Of a stretch of 64,000 nt of DNA, positions 1 through 10,198 are shown piece after piece. Source of the DNA: Heyndrickxia vini (GTDB lineage Bacteria > Bacillota > Bacilli > Bacillales > Bacillaceae_C); NCBI RefSeq assembly GCF_016772275.1, contig NZ_CP065425.1:1536001-1600000 (forward strand), given 5' to 3'. Made by a program: the position numbers and the translations under genes. Under the pieces are notes generated by a model. It did not search any database and was not told the DNA's origin. It was given only the letters and a program-made list of their open reading frames with translations. The first letter of the stretch is position 1, and every line of letters begins with the position of its first letter.

Positions 1-387
1 GCAATCTTGACCATTATTGGTTACTCGATTAATGATACAATCGTTACGTTTGACCGTATTCGGGATCATTCAAGGTTTAAAGGCCGCTTTAAAACAGCTG
101 AAGATATTGCAGAAGTTGTAAATGTTGGTTTACGCCAAACAATGACACGTTCAATTAATACTGTATTAACCGTTGTAATTACGGCTGCCGCATTATTTAT
201 ATTCGGTAGTGAATCAATTCAAAACTTTTCAATTGCCTTGCTTGTTGGTTTGATTATGGGTTGTTATTCTTCAATTTTCATTGCAGCTCAACTTTGGTAC
301 GTATTTAAAAAGCGTGAATTAAAGAAAAAAGGACCAATCAAAACAGTAAAAGAAAAACGCAAATGGTCTGATGAACCTCAAGTATAA
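1..387 (+). CDS. secDF: Protein translocase SecDF, C-terminal end (partial)
   Basis: This is the last 128 codons of the SecF half of the Sec accessory membrane protein that uses the proton gradient to help pull exported proteins across the membrane. The frame is open from base 1, so the start lies upstream of the window. The segment NDTIVTFDRIRD is the conserved SecF motif after a transmembrane helix. It is followed by a second conserved stretch with TMTRSINT, two hydrophobic membrane segments and a basic cytoplasmic tail. It is followed by a strong terminator and then recJ, the same neighbours as in Bacillus subtilis. Whether SecD and SecF are fused here cannot be seen; fusion is usual in Bacillus. 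Confidence 0.93.
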   Translation, partial: AILTIIGYSINDTIVTFDRIRDHSRFKGRFKTAEDIAEVVNVGLRQTMTRSINTVLTVVITAAALFIFGSESIQNFSIALLVGLIMGCYSSIFIAAQLWYVFKKRELKKKGPIKTVKEKRKWSDEPQV

Positions 388-392
388 TCAAT

Positions 393-433
393 AAAAAAAG
401 CTATCTGATGAATCAAAGTCAGATAGCTTTTTT
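393..433 (+). terminator. Rho-independent terminator after secDF
   Basis: The arms AAGCTATCTGA and TCAGATAGCTT form an 11 bp stem followed by a T run. It separates secDF from the recJ transcription unit. Confidence 0.9.
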
Positions 434-487
434 GTTGTACAGTGTACTGTTAAATATATTGCGAAATTCTAATCGCATTGAACATTA

Positions 488-516
488 GTGACAGCTAGTT
501 TTGTAAATTGTATAAT
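488..516 (+). promoter_or_regulatory. Sigma-A promoter for recJ-apt
   Basis: GTGACA at 488-493 and a perfect TATAAT at 511-516 are spaced by 17 bases, 25 bases upstream of the recJ start codon. Confidence 0.75.
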
Positions 517-540
517 AGGAAAGGTTGAAGGGGTGGAAAT

Positions 541-2910
541 ATGTTAAAGTCAAAGACCCGTTGGATTGTACAGAAAACAGATGAAAATGCAATAGAACAT
601 CTCGTAAAAGAGTTAAACATTACTCCGCTAGTAGCCGCATTATTGGTTAATCGTGGAATGACTGAAATAGAAGAAGCCCGTAACTTTATATTCAGTGAAG
701 GGGAGGATTTTCATGATCCTTTTCTCCTTCATAGTATGGAAAAAGCAGTTAAAAGAATTCGCCAAGCAATTGATGAAGGCGAACAAATTTTGGTATATGG
801 CGATTATGACGCAGATGGTGTGACAAGTACTTCTGTTATGATAACTGTGTTGCGTGATTTAGGTGCGAATGTTGATTTTTATATACCAAACCGATTTACG
901 GAAGGCTACGGTCCAAATGAAGAAGCATTTCGCTGGGCTTCATCGATTGGAATTAAGCTTATTATAACGGTCGATACTGGAATAGCAGCTATACATGAGG
1001 CAAACATTGCAGAAGAACTAGGTATAGACTTAATCATTACGGATCATCATGAACCAGGTCCAATCTTGCCAGGTGCCTTGGCAATCGTTCATCCGAATCA
1101 CCCCGAAAGCATCTATCCATTTAAAGAACTAGCTGGTGTCGGTGTGGCGTTTAAAGTTGCACATGCACTATATGGACGTGTTCCGGAACATTTGGTAGAT
1201 TTGGCTTCAATAGGAACAATCGCAGATTTAGTTCCTTTGCGGGGAGAAAACCGGTTGATCGTTAAACATGGTCTAAAAAAATTAGCCGTAACTGAGCGGC
1301 CGGGATTACAGGCATTATTTGAAATTACCAAAACAAAGCAATCAGATATAAATGAGGAAACAATCGGATTCGTCATCGGTCCACGCTTAAATGCTGCAGG
1401 TAGATTGGATAGTGCTGATCCTGCTGTAGAATTACTTTTGAGTAATGAGCAACAAGAAGCATTAAATATTGCAAAAGAAATTGATGAAATGAATAAAGAA
1501 CGCCAGGCTATCGTCAATGAAATAACGAATGAAGCGATAGAAATGGTTGAAAATGACCCTGATTTAAAAGATAGTCATGTATTAGTAATCGGTAAAGAGG
1601 GCTGGAATGCAGGGGTTATCGGAATTGTTGCATCCCGATTAGTTGATAAGTTTTATCGTCCAACTATCGTATTGAGTTATGATCGAACCACGAATTTGGC
1701 AAAGGGGTCCGCACGCAGTATTGCAGGATTTGATTTGTTTAGAAATTTATCTACCTGTCGCGATATTTTACCCCACTTTGGTGGGCACACGATGGCAGCT
1801 GGAATGACGTTAAATATAGATGATGTTGGTGATTTGCGTTTGCGTTTAAACGAGTTAGCACGTGAAATCCTAACGAAGGAGGACTTTGTACCTTTAACTG
1901 CAATTGATGCTGTTATTCCGTTAGAAGATATTCATCTTGAATCGATTCAACAACTACGATTGCTTGAACCATATGGGATGGCAAATCCTAAGCCGAAAGT
2001 ATTAGTTGAGAATGTGTCAATCCAGCAAATTCGCCAAATTGGTGCAGATCATAAACATTTAAAAGTTATTCTTGAAAAGTCAGGTATCCAATTGGATGGA
2101 GTTGGATTTGGGTTAGGCAATTATGTGCAAGATATTTCTCCACTAGCTACCGTTTCCGTAATAGGTGAATTAGCCATCAATGAATGGAATAATAATCGAA
2201 AACCGCAAATCTTTTTAAAAGATATACAAATAAACGAGTGGCAACTTTTCGATGTTCGCGGGAATAGACCATTGAAAAAATGGATTAAAGATGTTCCAGA
2301 TACAAATAGCTTCTTTATTGTTTTTAATGAAGAAACAATAAGCAAAATTCCTAATGACGAAATAAATGGTAAGGTAATTCATTTGACCGATTTAGATGAG
2401 GCAGGAATGGATGATATGAGTGGTGGAAACATCGTCTTACTTGATTTCCCACCTAATAAAGAAAAAATAGAAGCATTAATTAAAAAATATAATCCATCCA
2501 GAATTTATACCTATTTCTACCAAAGGCAAAACCACTTTTTTAGTACGATTCCGACTCGAGATCATTTTAAATGGTTCTATGCTTTTTTGAGGAAGCGTGG
2601 GCCATTTAATGTCCAAAAGTTTGGGAAAGAATTAGCGGCGCATCGTGGTTGGTCGTTAGAAACAATTGATTTTATGTCAAAGGTGTTTTTTGAATTAGAT
2701 TTTGTTACAATAAAGAATGGGCTTATTTCACTAAATCCCACTACATCGAAAAGGGACTTATTGGAATCTACAACCTATCAAGAAAAGTTAGAAAAAATTA
2801 AGTTGGAAAATGAATTGTTATTTTCATCCTATCAAGACCTAAAATCATGGTTCGATGAAAGAATGACGTGTTCTGAGAAGCTTGAGGAGGAAACAAAGCA
2901 ATGGACTTAA
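541..2910 (+). CDS. recJ: Single-stranded-DNA-specific exonuclease RecJ
   Basis: RecJ degrades single-stranded DNA 5' to 3' in recombination and mismatch repair. The 789-residue length is usual for the Bacillus enzyme. The DHH phosphoesterase core is visible as [11 protein letters not shown] near residue 87 and TDHHEPG near residue 167. The DHHA1 motif GGHTMAAGM lies near residue 414. The OB-fold and the Bacillus-type C-terminal extension follow. The ATG at 541 is preceded by GAAGGGGTGG. The 3' end overlaps apt by 10 bases, so the two are translationally coupled, as in related bacilli. Confidence 0.97.
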   Translation: MLKSKTRWIVQKTDENAIEHLVKELNITPLVAALLVNRGMTEIEEARNFIFSEGEDFHDPFLLHSMEKAVKRIRQAIDEGEQILVYGDYDADGVTSTSVMITVLRDLGANVDFYIPNRFTEGYGPNEEAFRWASSIGIKLIITVDTGIAAIHEANIAEELGIDLIITDHHEPGPILPGALAIVHPNHPESIYPFKELAGVGVAFKVAHALYGRVPEHLVDLASIGTIADLVPLRGENRLIVKHGLKKLAVTERPGLQALFEITKTKQSDINEETIGFVIGPRLNAAGRLDSADPAVELLLSNEQQEALNIAKEIDEMNKERQAIVNEITNEAIEMVENDPDLKDSHVLVIGKEGWNAGVIGIVASRLVDKFYRPTIVLSYDRTTNLAKGSARSIAGFDLFRNLSTCRDILPHFGGHTMAAGMTLNIDDVGDLRLRLNELAREILTKEDFVPLTAIDAVIPLEDIHLESIQQLRLLEPYGMANPKPKVLVENVSIQQIRQIGADHKHLKVILEKSGIQLDGVGFGLGNYVQDISPLATVSVIGELAINEWNNNRKPQIFLKDIQINEWQLFDVRGNRPLKKWIKDVPDTNSFFIVFNEETISKIPNDEINGKVIHLTDLDEAGMDDMSGGNIVLLDFPPNKEKIEALIKKYNPSRIYTYFYQRQNHFFSTIPTRDHFKWFYAFLRKRGPFNVQKFGKELAAHRGWSLETIDFMSKVFFELDFVTIKNGLISLNPTTSKRDLLESTTYQEKLEKIKLENELLFSSYQDLKSWFDERMTCSEKLEEETKQWT

Positions 2911-3413
2911 AACAATATGTTACTATTGTTCCGGATTGGCCAAAAGAAGGCATTGTATTTAAAGATATAACCACTTTAATGGATAATGGACAAGCATACA
3001 AATACGCGACAGACCAAATAGTGGAATATGCAAAAGAAAGAGAGATAGACCTTGTAGTAGGACCTGAAGCAAGAGGTTTTATTATTGGCTGTCCCGTTGC
3101 TTATGCACTTGAGGTTGGATTTGCACCTGTAAGGAAACCTGGAAAACTCCCTCGTGAAACAATCCAAGTGGAGTATGGTTTAGAGTATGGCAAGGATTCT
3201 TTAACAATTCATAAGGATGCCATTAAACCTGGTCAACGTGTTTTGATTACTGATGATTTACTTGCCACTGGCGGTACAATTGAAGCGACGATTAAATTAG
3301 TTGAGGAGCTCGGAGGGGTTGTTGCGGGTATCGCATTCCTAATTGAACTTTCATATCTTGATGGTAGACAAAAACTTGAAGGTTATGATGTTTTGACATT
3401 AATGAAATACTAA
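2901..3413 (+). CDS. apt: Adenine phosphoribosyltransferase
   Basis: This enzyme salvages adenine to AMP using PRPP in the cytoplasm. The 170-residue protein carries the PRPP-binding signature [13 protein letters not shown] at about residues 114-126. It also has the conserved ARGFIIG and VRKPGKLP segments of type I phosphoribosyltransferases. The start has a GAGGAGG site inside the recJ 3' end. It lies between recJ and relA as in B. subtilis, a pairing of purine salvage with (p)ppGpp metabolism. Confidence 0.97.
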   Translation: MDLKQYVTIVPDWPKEGIVFKDITTLMDNGQAYKYATDQIVEYAKEREIDLVVGPEARGFIIGCPVAYALEVGFAPVRKPGKLPRETIQVEYGLEYGKDSLTIHKDAIKPGQRVLITDDLLATGGTIEATIKLVEELGGVVAGIAFLIELSYLDGRQKLEGYDVLTLMKY

Positions 3414-3426
3414 TTTTTTTAGTTAG

Positions 3427-3452
3427 GAAGCACTCTTTGTGAGTGCTTTTTA
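3427..3452 (+). terminator. Terminator after apt
   Basis: AAGCACTC and GAGTGCTT form a short stem-loop (loop TTTGT) followed by TTTT. It ends the recJ-apt unit ahead of about 200 bases of AT-rich sequence leading to relA. Confidence 0.75.
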
Positions 3453-3650
3453 TCATATTAATTAGAATAAAAGACAATAATTGTTAGTTAATCGACAATA
3501 ATTTGTTATTTTCGAGAAAAATCTATCACAACTACTTTACTTTATTCATTTTTTTTTCAATAATAGTAATTATAATCATTTTAAAAATGGACTTATTATT
3601 TATTCCATTCATACTAATTTTACACTACTAATTCAAAGGTGATTTTATAT

Positions 3651-5840
3651 ATGGCGAAGGATCAAATATTATCCGCCGAACAAGTGATTGAAAGAACAAC
3701 TGAATATCTAAATGAGGAACATGTTTCATTAGTCCGAAAAGCTTTTGAATTTGCTGAACAAGCACATAAAGAGCAGTTTCGAAAATCGGGTGAGCCGTAT
3801 ATTATTCATCCTGTGCAAGTAGCAGGAATTTTAGCCGATTTAGAAATGGATCCTTCTACTGTTGCTGCGGGTTTTTTGCATGATGTCGTTGAAGATACTG
3901 ATGTGACATTAGATGAGCTTAGTGAAGTATTTAATGAAGAAGTAGCGATGCTTGTTGATGGTGTGACAAAGCTTGGTAAAATTAAGTATAAATCACATGA
4001 AGAACAGCAAGCAGAAAACCATCGGAAAATGTTTGTTGCTATGGCACAAGACATTCGTGTAATCTTGATCAAGCTTGCTGACCGTCTTCATAATATGAGA
4101 ACCCTAAAACATTTACCTATTGAAAAACAACGCAGAATTGCGAACGAAACACTTGAAATCTTTGCACCTCTTGCACATCGACTTGGGATATCGAAGATCA
4201 AATGGGAACTAGAAGATACTGCATTGCGTTATTTAAATCCGCAGCAATATTATCGAATTGTAAATTTGATGAAGAGAAAGCGTGCTGAACGTGAGCAATA
4301 TTTGGATGACGTCATTGAGGAAGTAAATGAAAGACTTGAAGATGTATCGATTAAAGCCGAGATTTCAGGTCGTCCGAAACATATTTACTCCATTTACCGA
4401 AAAATGGTTCTTCAGCATAAACAATTTAATGAAATTTATGATTTATTAGCTGTGCGAATTATTGTAAACAGCATAAAGGATTGTTATGCGGTATTAGGAA
4501 TAATTCATACGTGTTGGAAGCCGATGCCTGGAAGATTTAAAGATTATATTGCGATGCCTAAGCCAAATATGTATCAATCCCTTCATACTACTGTAATTGG
4601 TCCGAAAGGTGATCCTTTAGAAGTACAAATTCGGACCATCGAGATGCATAGAATTTCCGAATACGGGGTTGCTGCCCACTGGGCCTATAAAGAAGGGAAA
4701 ACGGTCAATAGCCAAACTTCTTTTGAAAAAAAATTATCCTGGTTTAGAGAAATATTGGAATTTCAAAATGAATCGGAAAACGCCGAAGAATTTATGGAAT
4801 CGTTAAAGATAGATTTGTTTTCTGATATGGTATATGTTTTTACTCCAAAAGGTGATGTTATTGAGTTGGCATCAGGATCCGTTCCAATTGATTTTGCTTA
4901 TCGGGTCCATTCGGAAATTGGCAATAAAACAATTGGTGCGAAAGTAAACGGGAAAATGGTTACCCTTGATTATAAATTAAAGACTGGCGATATTATTGAA
5001 ATTTTAACCTCTAAGCATTCTTATGGTCCTAGTCAAGATTGGGTTAAGATGGCTCAAACATCTCAAGCGAAAAATAAAATTCGCCAATTTTTTAAACGTC
5101 AGCGAAAAGAAGAAAATATTATTAAAGGCAGAGAACTAGTAGAAAAAGAAATAAAAAATATGGATTTTGAGTTAAAAGAAATCCTTACTAGTGAAAATAT
5201 TAAACGAGTTGCTGAAAAGTTTAATTTTATGAATGAAGAAGATATGTATGCTGCCGTTGGATATAACGGAATCACTGCGTTACAAATCGCCAACCGTTTA
5301 ACGGAAAAATTAAGACGAAAACGTGACCAAGAAGAAGCGGTGAATGAAATCGTTTCTGAAATGAAAACACCTACAAAGCCAAAGAAACGGGATACTGGTG
5401 TAACGGTTAAAGGGATTGATAATTTACTCATTCGTTTATCCAGATGCTGTAATCCGGTGCCGGGTGATGAAATTGTCGGTTTTATTACAAAAGGACGTGG
5501 CGTTAGTGTTCATCGAACAGATTGTCCGAATGTTACTTCCGAGGATTTACAAAATCGATTAATTGCAGTTGAATGGGAAACAGATGCTACTAACAGTAAA
5601 GAATACAATGTTGAAATTGAAATATCGGGTTATGACCGTCGCGGTTTATTAAACGAAGTGCTTCAAACCGTTAATGAAACTAAGACAAATATTACAGCTG
5701 TTAGTGGACGGTCAGATAGAAATAAAATGGCAACGATTCTAATGTCCATTTCTATACAAAATATTAGCCATCTTCATAAAGTTGTTGACCGAATTAAACA
5801 AATTCCTGATATTTATGCTGTGCGACGGATAACGAGTTAA
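3651..5840 (+). CDS. relA: Bifunctional (p)ppGpp synthetase/hydrolase Rel
   Basis: Rel makes and degrades the stringent-response alarmone (p)ppGpp. Domains run in the standard order. The N-terminal HD hydrolase has HPVQVAGIL and [11 protein letters not shown], so hydrolase residues are present. The synthetase follows with [12 protein letters not shown] and [10 protein letters not shown]. Then come a TGS domain near residues 390-450, a zinc-finger region with [12 protein letters not shown] and HRTDCPN, and a C-terminal ACT domain. I chose ATG 3651 (MAKDQ, 729 residues) because AAAGGTGAT lies at the right distance. An in-frame GTG at 3639 would overlap that ribosome site. Confidence 0.96.
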   Translation: MAKDQILSAEQVIERTTEYLNEEHVSLVRKAFEFAEQAHKEQFRKSGEPYIIHPVQVAGILADLEMDPSTVAAGFLHDVVEDTDVTLDELSEVFNEEVAMLVDGVTKLGKIKYKSHEEQQAENHRKMFVAMAQDIRVILIKLADRLHNMRTLKHLPIEKQRRIANETLEIFAPLAHRLGISKIKWELEDTALRYLNPQQYYRIVNLMKRKRAEREQYLDDVIEEVNERLEDVSIKAEISGRPKHIYSIYRKMVLQHKQFNEIYDLLAVRIIVNSIKDCYAVLGIIHTCWKPMPGRFKDYIAMPKPNMYQSLHTTVIGPKGDPLEVQIRTIEMHRISEYGVAAHWAYKEGKTVNSQTSFEKKLSWFREILEFQNESENAEEFMESLKIDLFSDMVYVFTPKGDVIELASGSVPIDFAYRVHSEIGNKTIGAKVNGKMVTLDYKLKTGDIIEILTSKHSYGPSQDWVKMAQTSQAKNKIRQFFKRQRKEENIIKGRELVEKEIKNMDFELKEILTSENIKRVAEKFNFMNEEDMYAAVGYNGITALQIANRLTEKLRRKRDQEEAVNEIVSEMKTPTKPKKRDTGVTVKGIDNLLIRLSRCCNPVPGDEIVGFITKGRGVSVHRTDCPNVTSEDLQNRLIAVEWETDATNSKEYNVEIEISGYDRRGLLNEVLQTVNETKTNITAVSGRSDRNKMATILMSISIQNISHLHKVVDRIKQIPDIYAVRRITS

Positions 5841-5856
5841 AGGGGATTATGTAGTA

Positions 5857-6294
5857 ATGAGAGTCGTTTTACAAAGAAGTAAACAAGCAAACGTCAAAGT
5901 TGACGGTGAAATTGTCGGAGAGATTACAAACGGTTTTGTATTGCTTGTAGGAATTACCCATAATGATACAGAAGCCGATGTTAAATATCTTGCGGATAAA
6001 ATCGTTAATTTGCGCGTCTTTGAAGATGAGAATGAAAAGATGAACTTTTCATTACTTGATGTAGGCGGGCAAATCCTATCAGTTTCACAGTTCACGTTAT
6101 ATGGTGATTGTAGAAAAGGGAGACGCCCCAATTTTATGGATGCAGCGAAACCTGAAAAGGCAGAAATTTTATACAATCTTTTTAATCATATGCTAAGAGA
6201 CAAAGGTGTTTTTGTTGCTACAGGGCAATTTGGCGCAATGATGGATGTGTCTCTTATAAATGACGGACCGGTAACTTTAATTGTGGAAAGTTAA
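5857..6294 (+). CDS. dtd: D-aminoacyl-tRNA deacylase
   Basis: Dtd hydrolyses D-amino acids, and also glycine mischarged on tRNA-Ala, from tRNA as a proofreading step. The 145-residue protein has both active-site signatures, [17 protein letters not shown] near residue 77 and NDGPVT near the C terminus. ATG 5857 has an AGGGGAT site upstream. It follows relA by 16 bases and is probably cotranscribed with it, as in most Bacillus genomes. Confidence 0.96.
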   Translation: MRVVLQRSKQANVKVDGEIVGEITNGFVLLVGITHNDTEADVKYLADKIVNLRVFEDENEKMNFSLLDVGGQILSVSQFTLYGDCRKGRRPNFMDAAKPEKAEILYNLFNHMLRDKGVFVATGQFGAMMDVSLINDGPVTLIVES

Positions 6295-6356
6295 AGAGAG
6301 AGCAAGTAGTATTATTCCTTATGAAGAAATAATACTATAATGCTCTCTCTTTTATT
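6295..6356 (+). terminator. Terminator after relA-dtd
   Basis: A long interrupted stem: AGAGAGC and GCTCTCT form the base and AGTATTATT with AATAATACT form the top, followed by TTTTATTT. Confidence 0.85.
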
Positions 6357-6410
6357 TAAGCTGTTTATCAAAAGATTGTTAAAATTAAAGAATAATTAAT
6401 ATTGAAACGC

Positions 6411-6538
6411 AGAGTGTATTGGAGCGGAAGGGTCGAGACTCCTGCGGGATCAGAGGGACAGGTGAGACCCCTCAGACGCGAAGCATCGAGGAGGCTAACC
6501 GCCCGCCCCGCGGAAAGCGAGCACCCTGGAGCGGAAAT
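6411..6538 (+). repeat. GC-rich dispersed repeat, copy 1
   Basis: A GC-rich block in an AT-rich intergenic gap. It begins AGAGTGTATTGGAGCGGAAG and ends with a second GGAGCGGAAAT, with GACTCCTGCGGG, GGACAGGTGAGACCCC, CGAGGAGGCTAACC and CCCCGCGGAAAGCGAGC between. Copies at 8676-8822 (inverted) and 31511-31795 (interrupted) share these blocks in the same order. A short open frame through it is an artefact of the GC content. Similar intergenic repeats are common in Bacillaceae; their role is unknown to me. Confidence 0.8.
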
Positions 6539-6570
6539 ACGCTTCGAACTAAAGTTTGCGAAAACAGCCC

Positions 6571-7830
6571 TTATCTAAAATATTCTTCTAATCCATTATA
6601 AATTCCAGTTGTAATCGATTCCTGGTAATCCTGACTATTGATTGCTATTTCTTGTAAAGGATTACTTAAATATCCTAGCTCTAAAAGTACGGCAGGCTGA
6701 GTATTTTCACGAATAACATGGAAGTTTCCAAACCGAGTGCCACGGTCATATATATTCGTTTCATTGGAAATGCCGCGATTAATCTTTTGGGCTAGTATTT
6801 TTTGCACCGAATGATAATAATAGCTCGTATGTCCGGTAATACTTTGATCATCAATACTATCGTAATGAAGACTGATAAATGCATCCGCATGATTGATTTT
6901 GGAAACACTTACCCTTGAAGGCAGCGATACGTATCGGTCATCATCTCTAGTTAAAAATACATTAGCCCCAGCATTTCTTAGTTTATCAGCTAAAATTTGA
7001 GCTGTTCTTAATGTTATATTTTTTTCAAGTGTGTTGGTGATTCCAATCGTGCCTGAATCCCTTCCACCATGTCCCGGATCAATGACGATTGTTTTCCCTT
7101 TTAATCCTTTTGAAATCACCTTACTAGATTTGGTCCGATTCATTTTTACGGTAGATGAAACGACCCATGAAGCTACATAAGCAGTATTTCCCTCGTGAAG
7201 TTTAATTTTATACCAATCATTTACCTTTTCGATGACAGAAAAAGTTTCCCCACTATTTGCTATTTCAACAATACTAGACTCAATCGAAGGTTGACTACGT
7301 AAATTTGTTCCATTGTTTGAAATAGTAATCATTTCCCCGTTACTTGAAACCGAACTTTTGTGAGTCAATTGAATATATTTATTACTTACCCAGCCCGTAG
7401 TACCTTTCAGTGAGATTTTAAACCATTCATTATTTGTTTCAAAAATTTGGACATGCTCACCCTTCTGGAGCTTTTGAATAATAGTACCTGATAGTTCAGG
7501 AGAGGTACGCACGTTTAAATCGTTAACAGTTACGATTCCTGCTGTGTTTTTTAATTGACTATTAACGGATACTAGCCAACTAGCCACCCACCCTTTTTTT
7601 TCATTAGACAGCTGCACCTCACACCAATCATTCTTCGTTTGTAACAGTGTAAAGCGATCTCCTGCTTTTCCTTTTTGTAATACCGGATAAGAAAGGCCGG
7701 GACCACTCCGTATGTTTAAAATATCGGCATTTACTGTTATTTGTTGTGAATCGGCGTATGCCTTCGGTTTGGAAGTTATAATTGCCCCTAGTAGAAAAAA
7801 AACGATTAACACGAAAAAGCATTTCTTCAA
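6571..7830 (-). CDS. Secreted N-acetylmuramoyl-L-alanine amidase with three SH3b repeats (YrvJ-like)
   Basis: A 419-residue exported cell-wall hydrolase that should cut the lactyl-peptide amide bond of peptidoglycan. A signal peptide (MKKCFF plus a hydrophobic core ending KAYA) is followed by three bacterial SH3 repeats near residues 28-90, 95-155 and 165-230, each with RS(G/S/Q)P-type and W(V/Y) motifs. The C-terminal Amidase_3 zinc domain spans about 248-417. It carries IDPGHGGRDSG, the zinc histidine in SLHYDS and the catalytic glutamate in LLELGYLSNP. The TTG start follows AAGGTGGTG. B. subtilis has a longer homologue, YrvJ, at this position; this one has fewer SH3 repeats. Confidence 0.9.
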   Translation of the reverse strand: MKKCFFVLIVFFLLGAIITSKPKAYADSQQITVNADILNIRSGPGLSYPVLQKGKAGDRFTLLQTKNDWCEVQLSNEKKGWVASWLVSVNSQLKNTAGIVTVNDLNVRTSPELSGTIIQKLQKGEHVQIFETNNEWFKISLKGTTGWVSNKYIQLTHKSSVSSNGEMITISNNGTNLRSQPSIESSIVEIANSGETFSVIEKVNDWYKIKLHEGNTAYVASWVVSSTVKMNRTKSSKVISKGLKGKTIVIDPGHGGRDSGTIGITNTLEKNITLRTAQILADKLRNAGANVFLTRDDDRYVSLPSRVSVSKINHADAFISLHYDSIDDQSITGHTSYYYHSVQKILAQKINRGISNETNIYDRGTRFGNFHVIRENTQPAVLLELGYLSNPLQEIAINSQDYQESITTGIYNGLEEYFR

Positions 7831-8112
7831 TTGTTTTATACACCACCTTTTGAAACTCTTTGTAGGTAAACTTATGTCCTTTTCTTATTTCTCGAAAATA
7901 TTAAAAACTCCTTTTTTTAAGAAAGAAAAAATGGTTGTTTGGATACACTAAAAATAAGACAACATTAGATAGTTCTAGTTAATTTTTGAGATGTTTCTCA
8001 TTTATTCGACGTATTGAATATAAGCTTAATAAAGCTGATTTATGGAGTTTTCACTCGAAATGTGGAGAAAAAAACAGCTGATTTTATCGATAAAAAAGTT
8101 AGGAGAATGAAA

Positions 8113-8289
8113 ATGCGTGCTAATGAAAAAAACCGATTAGTTTCAGACGGAAGTAATCAAATATTTGGAACTAATTTACATGAGTTTATTCAAAAAGAAA
8201 ACCAAGTTTCATCCATGGAACTTGCGTCCGAATTCGGACTTTCATTAGGAGATGTTAAATTATTGAAAAAGAAATTAGAGCGATCATGA
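8113..8289 (+). CDS. Small helix-turn-helix-like protein of unknown function (YrzK position)
   Basis: A 58-residue basic cytoplasmic protein. The C-terminal half reads SSMELASEFGLSLGDVKLLKKK, which looks like the recognition part of a helix-turn-helix. ATG 8113 is seven bases from TAGGAG; an ATG at 8107 is too close to it. It sits between the amidase gene and the hisS leader, where B. subtilis has the uncharacterised small gene yrzK. A DNA-binding role is inferred only from this pattern. Confidence 0.65.
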   Translation: MRANEKNRLVSDGSNQIFGTNLHEFIQKENQVSSMELASEFGLSLGDVKLLKKKLERS

Positions 8290-8309
8290 AATTTTTTGCA
8301 AAGCTTATC

Positions 8310-8338
8310 TTGACAATGCGGAAGGAGCCTCGTATTAT
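8310..8338 (+). promoter_or_regulatory. Sigma-A promoter of the hisS-aspS operon
   Basis: Consensus TTGACA at 8310-8315, a 17-base spacer, and TATTAT at 8333-8338. Transcription should begin near 8345, just ahead of the T-box leader. Confidence 0.85.
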
Positions 8339-8344
8339 TATATA

Positions 8345-8626
8345 AATAAATTAAATTTACAAAATAACCAATGATAAAGCATAGTAATTAAGAAACACAT
8401 GAAAAGAGAAGAAATGTCTTAGGCTGAAAGCATTTCTACATGATGCCTTAATGAACGAACACTTTGTAGGTTTTATCCTGAAAGGATTTGTCTTAATAGG
8501 GATGAACGTAGAACAGGCGTTAACTGTTTCGAGTGGAAGCATTTTATTTTGCTTCAATTAGGGTGGCACCACGGGAAACAACTCTCGTCCCTTGTATTAA
8601 TACAAGGGATTGAGGGTTGTTTTTTA
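8345..8626 (+). promoter_or_regulatory. T-box riboswitch, histidine-specific, hisS-aspS leader
   Basis: The T-box sequence AGGGTGGCACCACGG is at 8560-8574, followed by the terminator stem (8577-8626) built from AACAAC..CTC..CCCTTGTAT and its complement. In Stem I, AGTA near 8384 and GAA at 8457-8459 form the usual S-turn pair. The triplet after GAA is CAC (8460-8462), a histidine codon, so uncharged tRNA-His should promote readthrough. The downstream aspS would be under the same histidine control. Confidence 0.92.
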
Positions 8627-8675
8627 TTTTAGGCTCTTTTCGCAAATCTTTGCTATTGATCAGTATGAAGGTGAT

Positions 8676-8822
8676 TTCCGCTCCAGGGTGCTCGCTTTCC
8701 GCGGGGCGGGCGGTGAGCCTCCTCGACGCTTCACGTCTGCGGGGTCTCACCTGTCCCGCTGATCCCGCAGGAGGCTCGACTTCCTCCCCGCGAAAAAGCA
8801 GGTTTCTGTAGCGGAAAGTAAC
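8676..8822 (-). repeat. GC-rich dispersed repeat, copy 2 (inverted)
   Basis: Reverse-complement copy of the element at 6411. On the minus strand it reads CTCCTGCGGG, GGGACAGGTGAGACCCC, GTCGAGGAGGCTCACC, CCCCGCGGAAAGCGAGC and TGGAGCGGAAAT. It has a different, slightly longer far end (8785-8822). It lies between the T-box terminator and the hisS start codon, so it is transcribed in the hisS leader when antitermination occurs. Confidence 0.8.
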
Positions 8823-8915
8823 GGTCTATGTTCCCAAAAATAACAAGGAGGAATGTACTTTTTTCCTCACAATCTTTACGCAAAGAGCCTTACATATAAA
8901 AAGGAGGAGCCAATT

Positions 8916-10187
8916 ATGTCAATTCAAATTCCTCGCGGTACCCAGGATATTCTGCCTGGAGAAGTTGAGAAATGGCAGTTTGTAGAAGATACGGCGAAAG
9001 AAATTTGCAGAACTTATCAATATAAGGAAATCCGTACACCGATTTTTGAACATACAGAGCTCTTTCAAAAAGGTGTCGGAGATACGACGGACATTGTTCA
9101 AAAAGAAATGTATACATTTGAAGATCGTGGTGGGAGAAGTTTAACATTACGACCCGAAGGTACAGCTTCTGTTGTCCGCTCATTTACCCAACATAAAATG
9201 TTTGGCCAACCGAATCAACCAGTGAAACTATTTTATAATGGTCCAATGTTTCGATATGAAAGACCGCAGGCAGGTAGATTCCGTCAGTTTGTTCAATTTG
9301 GAGTGGAAGCACTAGGTAGTGAAGATCCAGCATTGGACGCAGAAGTGATCTCATTAGCGATGGCCCTTTACAAAAAATTAGGATTAAAGTCGTTGAAACT
9401 TGTAATTAATAGTTTGGGTGACAAAGAAAGCAGAATATCTCACCGGACAGCCTTAATTAACCATTTTCAACCTAGAATTGAAGAGTTTTGTTCTGATTGT
9501 CAAAATCGACTCGAGAAAAATCCGCTTCGTATTTTAGATTGTAAAAAAGACAGAGAACATGAGCTGATGAAATCGGCTCCTTCCATTTTAGATTATTTAA
9601 ATAGTGAATCAAAAGCTTATTTCGATAAAGTTTTATTGTATTTAAAAGAATTAGGAATCGAATATGAAATCGATCCAACGCTTGTAAGAGGGTTAGATTA
9701 TTATAATCACACCGCATTCGAAATTATGAGCAATGCAGAAGGCTTTGGTGCAATTACAACACTTTGTGGTGGTGGTCGCTACAATGGATTAGTTCAAGAA
9801 ATGGGTGGGCCCGAAACACCTGGAATCGGTTTTGGTTTAAGTATTGAACGCTTACTTGCTGCGTTAGAAGCAGAAAATATTGAACTACCATATGAAAATC
9901 CAGTTGATTGTTTTATCGTTGCATTAGGTGAAGAAGCGAAGCATAAAGCAGTCGTATTATTACAACAACTTAGACAGCGCAGTTTTTCAGCGGATATGGA
10001 TTATCTTGATCGAAAAATGAAAGCACAGTTTAAAGCAGCTGACCGTGTTCACGCAAAATATGTTGCCATTTTAGGGGAAGATGAGCTTCAAAAGGGCATT
10101 ATTAATTTAAAAAATATGGAAACTGGTGAGCAACAGGAATTGGCTATATCTGATTTTGTACAACAATTTATACAGCTATGTAAATAG
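8916..10187 (+). CDS. hisS: Histidyl-tRNA synthetase
   Basis: A class II synthetase that charges tRNA-His. Motif 2 is visible as [13 protein letters not shown], the HisA motif as [14 protein letters not shown], and motif 3 as [10 protein letters not shown], followed by the anticodon-binding domain. I place the start at ATG 8916 ([15 protein letters not shown], 423 residues), six bases after AAGGAGGAG; an in-frame ATG at 8853 has no comparable site. It is the first gene of an operon with aspS, 11 bases downstream, behind a histidine T-box. Confidence 0.97.
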   Translation: MSIQIPRGTQDILPGEVEKWQFVEDTAKEICRTYQYKEIRTPIFEHTELFQKGVGDTTDIVQKEMYTFEDRGGRSLTLRPEGTASVVRSFTQHKMFGQPNQPVKLFYNGPMFRYERPQAGRFRQFVQFGVEALGSEDPALDAEVISLAMALYKKLGLKSLKLVINSLGDKESRISHRTALINHFQPRIEEFCSDCQNRLEKNPLRILDCKKDREHELMKSAPSILDYLNSESKAYFDKVLLYLKELGIEYEIDPTLVRGLDYYNHTAFEIMSNAEGFGAITTLCGGGRYNGLVQEMGGPETPGIGFGLSIERLLAALEAENIELPYENPVDCFIVALGEEAKHKAVVLLQQLRQRSFSADMDYLDRKMKAQFKAADRVHAKYVAILGEDELQKGIINLKNMETGEQQELAISDFVQQFIQLCK

Positions 10188-10198
10188 GGGGCTAAAAA

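Noticed and set aside
1113-1517. 134-codon reverse frame inside recJ
   Set aside because: It lies wholly within recJ, has no ribosome site and no recognisable domain; it is a shadow of a conserved gene.
6419-6601. 60-codon frame in repeat copy 1
   Set aside because: It exists because the GC-rich repeat lacks stop codons; the product is low complexity and runs into the amidase gene on the other strand.
8544-8811. Short frames on both strands in repeat copy 2
   Set aside because: They overlap the T-box terminator and the repeat, and have no ribosome site or conservation visible.
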